Below, piece after piece: positions 7,554 to 13,438 of a stretch of DNA of 17,764 nucleotides; within the stretch, counting starts at the first letter, position 1; each line of letters starts with the position of its first letter. The notes under the pieces were generated by a model that did not search any database, was not told the DNA's origin, and saw only the letters and a program-made list of their open reading frames with translations. The position numbers were made by a program, and so were the translations under genes. Source of the DNA: Acidimicrobiales bacterium (GTDB lineage: Bacteria > Actinomycetota > Acidimicrobiia > Acidimicrobiales > Poriferisodaliceae); the NCBI GenBank assembly GCA_020631315.1, contig JAHDHM010000026.1, positions 1-17,764 of the forward strand, read 5' to 3'.

Positions 7554-8842
7554 CCAGGGTCCTGACGGTCCTGCCGGACTTTCCCTGGCCGGACTCGACG
7601 GGCCTGCATCTGCGGATGATGGGGAACCTGCGCGCCGTCCACGCGCTCGGGTTCGAGAGTCATGTCGCGTGGTTCGCGACTCCCGAACGCACCGAGGAGT
7701 CGGTCGACCCGACCGTGCTCGACGACATCGCCGAGTCGGTGACCTGCCTCGGTCCACGCGTCGAACAGCACGACATCCCTGTCGCTCGGCGCATCGCGTC
7801 GAAGTTCTCGTTCGTCGCGACCGGCCTGGCCGGGTGGCCCCGTGAGCCGTACCCGTACAGCATGCGCTACGACGTGGCGGACGGCCGCGAGCAGTTGTCG
7901 GAGCTGGTCTGGTTCCTCAAGCCCGACGCGGTCGTGCTGCCGTCGCAGCTGATCCACTGGGAGGCCGAACTCGTCGGCGTCCGGGTCATCGCCGATGCCG
8001 CCGACGTCCTGACCGACGTCACCGAGCGGTTGGCCCGCACCAGCGACGGCGGGCTGATCCATCGGCTCGGTCTGTGGGCGAACCATCTCGCGTGTCGTCG
8101 CCAGGAACGGCGACACGCCGGTCGCGTGGACGAGATCTGGGCCACGACCCAGGCCGAAGCCGATCGCTTCCGCGAACTCGCTCCCGACGCCCACGTCGTC
8201 GTCGTCCCGAACACCGTCGCTGCAGCCGACGCTGCTGACTCGGGTGAGACCGCCGGCGGCACAGCTGACCCGGCCGAGGCCGCCGCATCCGCAGCGACAC
8301 CCGAGCGTGTGGCCGTCTCGTTCGGCATGTTGGCCACCTGGTCGTACCGTCCGAACCTCGACGCCGCACACCGGTTGATCGACCAGATCGCGAGCCGAGT
8401 CATCGCCGCCGTCCCCGAGTCCCGCCTCGTGTTGGCGGGCGCGGATCTGCCGGACGAGCTGCAGCAGCGCATCGCAGATCACCCTGGCATGGAGTACCTG
8501 GGCCGTCTCGACGACGTGCAGGACTTCTACGACGCCATCGACGTGGCCGCCATCCCACTCACGGTCCGCGGCGGTGTGCCGCTGAAGCTGGCCGAGGCAC
8601 TCGCACGAGGCCGGGCGGTCGTGGCCTCCGAGGAACTCGTCGACGGACTCGACCTCGAATCGGGTCGAGACGTCATGGTGGCACCGGACGATGGGGCGTT
8701 CGCCTCGTGCATCGTCGAACTCGCTGCCTCGCCGCAGCGGCGACAGGAGCTGGTCCGCAACGGCCGGGCGGCACATCGCCGAGCGTTCTCCGAGCAGCAG
8801 ATCGTGGACGCCGTTCGCGAGCACAGCGTGATCGGTGGTTGA
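7550..8842 (+). CDS. GT4-type glycosyltransferase with Ala-rich interdomain linker
   Basis: This 430-residue protein is a GT-B glycosyltransferase of the same general subgroup as the first gene in the window. The N-terminal domain begins TRVLTVLPDFPWPDSTG and is interrupted after VVVVPNTV (about 216-223) by a stretch of Ala, Asp, Glu, Gly and Thr residues at about 223-250. The donor domain then starts with VSFGMLATWSYRPNLDAA and contains RGGVPLKLAEALARGRAVV, matching the GSGFKIKVLEAMAYG region of the first glycosyltransferase. The linker is longer than usual for such enzymes and lacks sequence character. The GTG start overlaps the preceding stop by 4 bases. Donor and acceptor are unknown. Confidence 0.9.
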   Translation: MTRVLTVLPDFPWPDSTGLHLRMMGNLRAVHALGFESHVAWFATPERTEESVDPTVLDDIAESVTCLGPRVEQHDIPVARRIASKFSFVATGLAGWPREPYPYSMRYDVADGREQLSELVWFLKPDAVVLPSQLIHWEAELVGVRVIADAADVLTDVTERLARTSDGGLIHRLGLWANHLACRRQERRHAGRVDEIWATTQAEADRFRELAPDAHVVVVPNTVAAADAADSGETAGGTADPAEAAASAATPERVAVSFGMLATWSYRPNLDAAHRLIDQIASRVIAAVPESRLVLAGADLPDELQQRIADHPGMEYLGRLDDVQDFYDAIDVAAIPLTVRGGVPLKLAEALARGRAVVASEELVDGLDLESGRDVMVAPDDGAFASCIVELAASPQRRQELVRNGRAAHRRAFSEQQIVDAVREHSVIGG

Positions 8843-8845
8843 TCG

Positions 8846-10075
8846 ATGACCTCGTCACACGACACCGGACCAGACGCCTCGAACGCCGACGTGCCGCTGC
8901 GCGTCGCTGTCGACGTTCGTTGTCTCGCGAGCGGTGAGCTCCGCGGGTTCGCCCGCTACACGGCCGAACTGCTCGGGGGCTTCGAGTCGGTCGATGGCGT
9001 CGAGCTGCTTCCTGTGAGCGACGAGCCGATGGTCCTGCCGACGAGCGTGCTCGGCGGGGCAGAGGTTCATCACCCTGCACCGGATCGCGAGTGGCGTCGC
9101 GAACAGGTCGGGCTGCCGCAGTTGTGTCACGACCTCGGCGTCGACGTGCTCTTCGGCCCTGCCAATCGTGGCCTGCCCGTCGTCGGACCGCCGTCGGTGC
9201 TCACCCTGCACGACGCCGTCGAGTGGGATCCGGAGCTGGTCGACGCGCCGACCGGCCGCAGTCGCTTCCGGTTCGGGTACGCCTCGGTCGCGTCGATGCT
9301 CGGTGCCACCGAGATCATCACCGTCTCGGATCACGCGGCGAGCGAGCTCGAGCGCGTGCTCGGCATCGGGCCGGATCGTGTGACCGTCGTGAGCGAGGCG
9401 CCGGGCCGTGCGTTCACCACCCCACCGGATGCGGTCGAGCGAGCCGCCATGCGGCGGGCCCTCGACATCGCCGGTCCCTACCTGCTGTACCTCGGCGGCT
9501 TCGACGCCAAGAAGTCCGTCGACACCCTCGTGTCGGCGTGGGCTCGGCTGGACCCGTCGACCACGCCGCCGCTGGTGCTCGGCGGCCGCCTCGGTGACGA
9601 AGCCGAGTGGTTCGACCGCCTCGTCCGGGAGGCCGGAGGCGAGCCGGGTCGACTGCGCTGCATCGGGTTCGTGCCCGACGAGGTCCTGCCGGCCCTGTAC
9701 GCAGAAGCCGAGCTGTTCGTGTTTCCCGCGATCGCCGAGGGCTACGGCCTTCCGGCAGTCGAGGCGATGGCGGTCGGCACGGCCACGGTGATCGCCGGTG
9801 AAGCCTCCCTTCCCGAAGCCACTCGCGGCGCGGCGCCTGCCGTGCCCGGACGCGATGTCGCTGCGCTGTCGGCGGCCATCCGACGCCTGCTCGACGACGA
9901 CGCAGAGCGTGCTCGAGTCGCAGCTGTCGGCCGCGCCGCCGTGACGTCCCGCTCCTGGGCCGATGTCGCCGCGGACACCACCGTGGTGTTGCGCCGAGCC
10001 GCTGCCCGTGGTGCTCGTGATCGCGTCACGGCGTCGGTGCCGAGGCTGCGGCACGCGCACAAGTGGGTGAGGTGA
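8846..10075 (+). CDS. GT4 glycosyltransferase, mannosyltransferase (MtfB/WbaZ)-like
   Basis: This 409-residue GT-B enzyme has features of the MtfB-like GT4 branch, often annotated as mannosyltransferases. LRVAVDVRCL (18-27) and GFARYTAELL (34-43) open the acceptor domain, and LTLHDAVEW (119-127) and TVSDHAASEL (159-168) are typical of the branch. The donor domain begins YLLYLGGFDAKKSVDTL (about 212-228). An intact E-x7-E runs from Glu298 to Glu306 in EGYGLPAVE. The ATG at 8846 lies 3 bases after the previous stop with GGTGGT upstream; a GTG at 8891 is a possible later start. Mannose as donor is only a family-level suggestion. It probably adds one residue of the repeat unit. Confidence 0.92.
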   Translation: MTSSHDTGPDASNADVPLRVAVDVRCLASGELRGFARYTAELLGGFESVDGVELLPVSDEPMVLPTSVLGGAEVHHPAPDREWRREQVGLPQLCHDLGVDVLFGPANRGLPVVGPPSVLTLHDAVEWDPELVDAPTGRSRFRFGYASVASMLGATEIITVSDHAASELERVLGIGPDRVTVVSEAPGRAFTTPPDAVERAAMRRALDIAGPYLLYLGGFDAKKSVDTLVSAWARLDPSTTPPLVLGGRLGDEAEWFDRLVREAGGEPGRLRCIGFVPDEVLPALYAEAELFVFPAIAEGYGLPAVEAMAVGTATVIAGEASLPEATRGAAPAVPGRDVAALSAAIRRLLDDDAERARVAAVGRAAVTSRSWADVAADTTVVLRRAAARGARDRVTASVPRLRHAHKWVR

Positions 10076-10087
10076 CGGAACCACGCC

Positions 10088-11584
10088 GTGACCGCTGAGC
10101 TGACCGCCGAACTGAATCCACCACAGCCGGCATGGCGGCACCGTCGGGGGCTCCGTTGGACCCCCGACGTTCCCGCGCCCGCGATCGCGTTGCTGGCTGC
10201 GATGGTCGGCGTGATCATCGGTCTCTTCGGTGGTTCCGGAACGTCGAACCTCCCCCTCGTCACGATGATCTGCGCACCCGCCCAGGTGGCGACGTTCATC
10301 ATCATCCGGAACAAGATCCTGAAGCGGTCGAAGGGCTTGTGCATCGCCATCGGCTTCAGCTGGATGATCTACTTCACCTTCCGGCTCCTGTTGACGCAGT
10401 ACGACCGTCAGAACCCCAACGAGCAGGAGTTCGTGCGCGCCGCCGGCGACGATGCGTTCATCTGGGCCTGGTACATCTCGACGATCGCGCTCATCGGGTT
10501 CGCGCTCGGGGCTGCGTTCATCGGGGCAGGCAAGCCGTCGCGCAAGTACGTGCCCGACCTCAGCATCGGCACGCTGATGTGGTTCGGCATCGTCGGGCTG
10601 CTCGGCCGAACCGGCATGGTGTTCGGCGGCATCAACTCGGGCTTCATCGAGAACATCATGAGCCTGTACCTGCTGGCGTTCGCCGCCCTCGGGTACCACT
10701 CGGTGACGATGCCGGAGATCCGGCCGAAGCTCTACACGCTCGTTGGCGTCGCGTCGTCGCTCGGCATCCTCACCTCGTTCAAGGAAGCCGCCATCATCCC
10801 GATCGTGTCGCTGGCCGTGGGTATCTCCAGCGCCGGTTTCAAGATGGGCAAGGGGACGAGCTTCGCCCTCGTCGGCGCCGGTCTGATGATGTTCCTCACC
10901 ATCCAGGGCAACCGTGTCGCGTTCGACGAAGGCGACACGATCCCGCTGTACGAGGCACCGCTCGTGGCGTTCACCACCTACGACTTCGAGGCCGGTGTCA
11001 CCGCCGAAGAGGACCGAACGCTGCTCGAGGCGAACGCCCAGATCGTGAAGGGCATGTCGCGCCGTTTCGGTGGCATCACGTCGATCGTGATCCTCTACGA
11101 GCGCGTTCCCGAGTACAACGACCACCTGGGCGGCCAGTCCCTGTGGCAGCCGGCGGTGTCGGCGATCCCGGTGGTGTCCGGGTACTTCGATCTCGAGTTC
11201 CAGGTGCTCTCGATGGGCCGGTACTTCACCCGGACCTTCATGGCGCCCGACCAGCCGGACAACGCGTCCTCCCAGGCCATCACCATGCTCGGGGACTTCT
11301 GGCTGAACTTCGGTGACGCCGGTGTGTTCATCGGCTTCATCATCTGGGGTCTGGCGATCGGCAAGCTCGACCGGACGTTCGCGCCCGTGACCGCCACGAG
11401 GGTCGGGGCGATGGTGTACCTCGGCCACATCCTCATCGGTGTCGAGCGAAACGTGGCGTTCCTCAGCGTCAACGCGTCCATCCGACTGACCGTGCTGCTC
11501 CTCGTGCTGCGTGGCGTCGCCCGCTGGGGCGATGTCGAAGGCTCCACGAAACGCATGCTGGGCCAGGCCAGCGGCCGTCGCTGA
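10088..11584 (+). CDS. Wzy-like O-antigen/exopolysaccharide polymerase (polytopic membrane protein)
   Basis: This 498-residue protein has about ten hydrophobic segments, including residues 31-50, 57-73, 84-102, 124-147, 160-180, 188-205, 216-250 (two), 258-273, 409-424 and 438-475. A large, mostly polar stretch (about 275-395) lies between the last two groups of helices. Such a loop and the LGDFWLNFGDAGVFIGF motif (401-417) are characteristic of Wzy-type repeat-unit polymerases, which join undecaprenyl-linked units outside the membrane. Wzy proteins diverge strongly, so the call rests on topology, this motif and the setting between glycosyltransferases, a Wzz-like gene and a flippase. A ligase or other membrane protein is less likely. 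The GTG start is 12 bases after the previous stop. The stop codon lies inside a tandem repeat. Confidence 0.8.
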   Translation: MTAELTAELNPPQPAWRHRRGLRWTPDVPAPAIALLAAMVGVIIGLFGGSGTSNLPLVTMICAPAQVATFIIIRNKILKRSKGLCIAIGFSWMIYFTFRLLLTQYDRQNPNEQEFVRAAGDDAFIWAWYISTIALIGFALGAAFIGAGKPSRKYVPDLSIGTLMWFGIVGLLGRTGMVFGGINSGFIENIMSLYLLAFAALGYHSVTMPEIRPKLYTLVGVASSLGILTSFKEAAIIPIVSLAVGISSAGFKMGKGTSFALVGAGLMMFLTIQGNRVAFDEGDTIPLYEAPLVAFTTYDFEAGVTAEEDRTLLEANAQIVKGMSRRFGGITSIVILYERVPEYNDHLGGQSLWQPAVSAIPVVSGYFDLEFQVLSMGRYFTRTFMAPDQPDNASSQAITMLGDFWLNFGDAGVFIGFIIWGLAIGKLDRTFAPVTATRVGAMVYLGHILIGVERNVAFLSVNASIRLTVLLLVLRGVARWGDVEGSTKRMLGQASGRR

Positions 11585-11638
11585 GCCTGCGGCTGTGCTG
11601 GTCCGCCGCTGAGCCTGCGGCTGTGCTGGTCCGCCGCT
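11579..11638 (+). repeat. 28-base tandem repeat, two full copies, starting at the stop codon
   Basis: Positions 11581-11608 and 11609-11636 are identical 28-base units, with matching bases extending to 11579 on the left and 11638 on the right. Each unit begins CTGAGCCTGCGGCTG and ends TCCGCCG. The TGA of the first unit is the stop codon of the Wzy-like gene. Each unit contains the small inverted repeat AGCC-TGC-GGCT. The array fills over half of the 87-base gap before the Wzz/kinase-like gene. Function is unknown; it could affect mRNA processing or expression of the downstream gene. Confidence 0.9.
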
Positions 11639-11671
11639 TGACTGGTACGAACCGCGGCCGACGGGACCTCG

Positions 11672-13438
11672 GTGACGACCGCGACCCCACCGTCGGCAGC
11701 CCAGCAGGTGGGCATCCCCGACGACGACCGCTACGACCTCGGTGTCTTCGCGGTCCTTCGCGTCGTCGCAGGTCGCTGGTGGATCGTCGCCATCGTGCTC
11801 GCACTCTCGTTGAGCACCACGATCCGCCGTGTGAACGCCACCGTGCCGATGTACGAGTCGAGCTCGAAGGTGCTCATCTCCGAGGCCAGTGCCGACGTCG
11901 TCATCGGCATCGCCGGCTACGAGGCCGTCGACCCGGTTCGCACGATGGACACCCAGATCGTCACGGCGCAGACGCACCCGGTGTGGCAGGGCGTGTGGGA
12001 CCGTCTCGGCGTCGAGGACAGCTCGAAGATCGCTCGGCTCGAGGTGGACAAGGAAGGCGTCTCCGACGTCATGGTGATCAAGGTGCAGAGCACCGATCCC
12101 AACGTGGCGGTGAAGGCCGCGACGGCGTTCGCCGAGTCCTACGTGGCCTTCCGCAAGCTCCAGATCGCCGACTACTTCCAGACACTCGCCGAGTCCCTGA
12201 GCTCGCGCGCTGCGCTGTACGGCGATCAGGTCAACCAGTTGTCGTTGCAGATCGCCGAGATGTCGGGCCGTAGTGCCGACGTCGAGTTCTTCCGTCTTCT
12301 CGCCAGCGCCGCGTCACCGAACTCGGCGCTGAACGCCGAGCAGCTCATCAACGGTGGTGGCGACAACCCCGAGCTGACCCGGCTGATCGCGGAACGCGAG
12401 TCGGTGCTCAGCCTCCAGCTACAGCTCGAGACCCGTGCCGACGAGGTCAACTTCGGTGCGAGTGCCCAGAGCGCCGGCCCCTCGATCCTCGGCGAGACCG
12501 AGCCGGCGACCGGCCCGCTCGGCGCCTCGTCGACCCGGCAGATCATCGTCGCCGTCATCTCCGGTGTGGCCGGTGGCATCGCGCTCGCGTTCTCGGTCGA
12601 TTTCCTCGACGACAAGCTCCGCCGGCGCGACGAGGTCGAGAAGGAACTCCACGGCATCCCGGTGCTGGGTGCCAGTCCGCCGGACCGTTCGCTGTCCAGG
12701 CGGACCAACGCCGTGGCGACGTTGCACCGGCCGGTGTCGGCGACGGCGGACGCCTACCGATCGATCAGGTCGGCGATCCAGGCGCGGTCGATGACCACGC
12801 CGGTCCAGACGGTCCTCGTCACCAGTCCGGATCGTCGTGAGGGCAAGACGACCGCTGCGGCCGAACTCGGCGTGATCATGGCTCGCGGTGGGAAGAACGT
12901 CGTGCTCGTCGATGCCAACCTGCGGCGCCCGCGCCTGCACCGGCGTCTCGGCATCGCGCAGGAGCCCGGACTCTCGTCGGTGCTGGCGGGCGAGCACGCA
13001 CTGTCGACCGGCATGGTCGAGCTGCCGCTCAGCGGTTCGGCCGGTCGCCTCCGTGTGCTGCCTGCCGGTCCGTTGACCGACGGCCTCACTCACGTGCTCG
13101 ACGGTCACCGCACCGTCGAGGTGCTCCGTGCGATCCAGGCCGACGCCGACCTCGTCATCATCGACGCGCCACACCTGAACCGGATCGCCGACGCCCAGGT
13201 CATGTCGTCGAACGTCGACGCCGTCCTCGTCGTCGTCCGCAAGAAGATCACCAAGCGTCGCCGACTCGGCGCCGCACTCGACGTGCTCTCGAAGAGCGGT
13301 GTGCCGGTCGTGTGGACGCTGCTCAACGGCTTCGGCACCCGGGACCTCAAGGCGGCCCGCCGAGCCGCTCGCCGGACCGGCGACGAACTCAAGGTGCCGA
13401 CCACTGGAGGCCGTAGTCGTGTCCGTGCCCTCCGCTGA
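11672..13438 (+). CDS. Wzz/BY-kinase-like chain-length and export protein
   Basis: This 588-residue protein joins a Wzz-type co-polymerase domain to a cytoplasmic BY-kinase-like ATPase, as in actinobacterial and Gram-negative chain-length regulators. The first membrane helix is at about 36-52 and the second at 290-309, with an extracytoplasmic helical region between. The ATPase has DAYRSIR (360-366), close to the ExxRxxR oligomerisation motif. Its Walker A region is TSPDRREGKTT (384-394, Lys392), Walker A' is VDANLRRP (413-420), and Walker B is LVIIDAP (494-500). The canonical PG before the P-loop Gly is Arg-Arg, and the second Asp of A' is Asn416. No tyrosine follows Tyr362, so the C-terminal Tyr cluster of classic autokinases is absent. 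GTG start at 11672; weak ribosome site. Likely controls polymer length with the Wzy-like protein. Confidence 0.9.
   Translation: MTTATPPSAAQQVGIPDDDRYDLGVFAVLRVVAGRWWIVAIVLALSLSTTIRRVNATVPMYESSSKVLISEASADVVIGIAGYEAVDPVRTMDTQIVTAQTHPVWQGVWDRLGVEDSSKIARLEVDKEGVSDVMVIKVQSTDPNVAVKAATAFAESYVAFRKLQIADYFQTLAESLSSRAALYGDQVNQLSLQIAEMSGRSADVEFFRLLASAASPNSALNAEQLINGGGDNPELTRLIAERESVLSLQLQLETRADEVNFGASAQSAGPSILGETEPATGPLGASSTRQIIVAVISGVAGGIALAFSVDFLDDKLRRRDEVEKELHGIPVLGASPPDRSLSRRTNAVATLHRPVSATADAYRSIRSAIQARSMTTPVQTVLVTSPDRREGKTTAAAELGVIMARGGKNVVLVDANLRRPRLHRRLGIAQEPGLSSVLAGEHALSTGMVELPLSGSAGRLRVLPAGPLTDGLTHVLDGHRTVEVLRAIQADADLVIIDAPHLNRIADAQVMSSNVDAVLVVVRKKITKRRRLGAALDVLSKSGVPVVWTLLNGFGTRDLKAARRAARRTGDELKVPTTGGRSRVRALR
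13405..13410 (+). promoter_or_regulatory. Ribosome binding site for the flippase-acyltransferase fusion
   Basis: TGGAGG lies 8 bases before the GTG at 13419 and inside the end of the Wzz/kinase-like gene. It decides the start of the fusion gene, whose reading frame is open 40 codons further upstream. Confidence 0.8.

Noticed and set aside
8855..11977. A 1040-residue open frame on the minus strand across two glycosyltransferases and the Wzy-like gene.
   Set aside because: It is antisense to clearly recognisable genes, has a His/Arg/Asp-rich random composition and no domain motif. Such long shadows are common in GC-rich coding DNA.
13299..13418. 40-codon upstream extension of the flippase-acyltransferase frame.
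   Set aside because: It lies wholly within the kinase-like gene. TGGAGG at 13405-13410 points to the GTG at 13419, and the extension is Cys/Arg/Ser-rich, as expected of a shadow.
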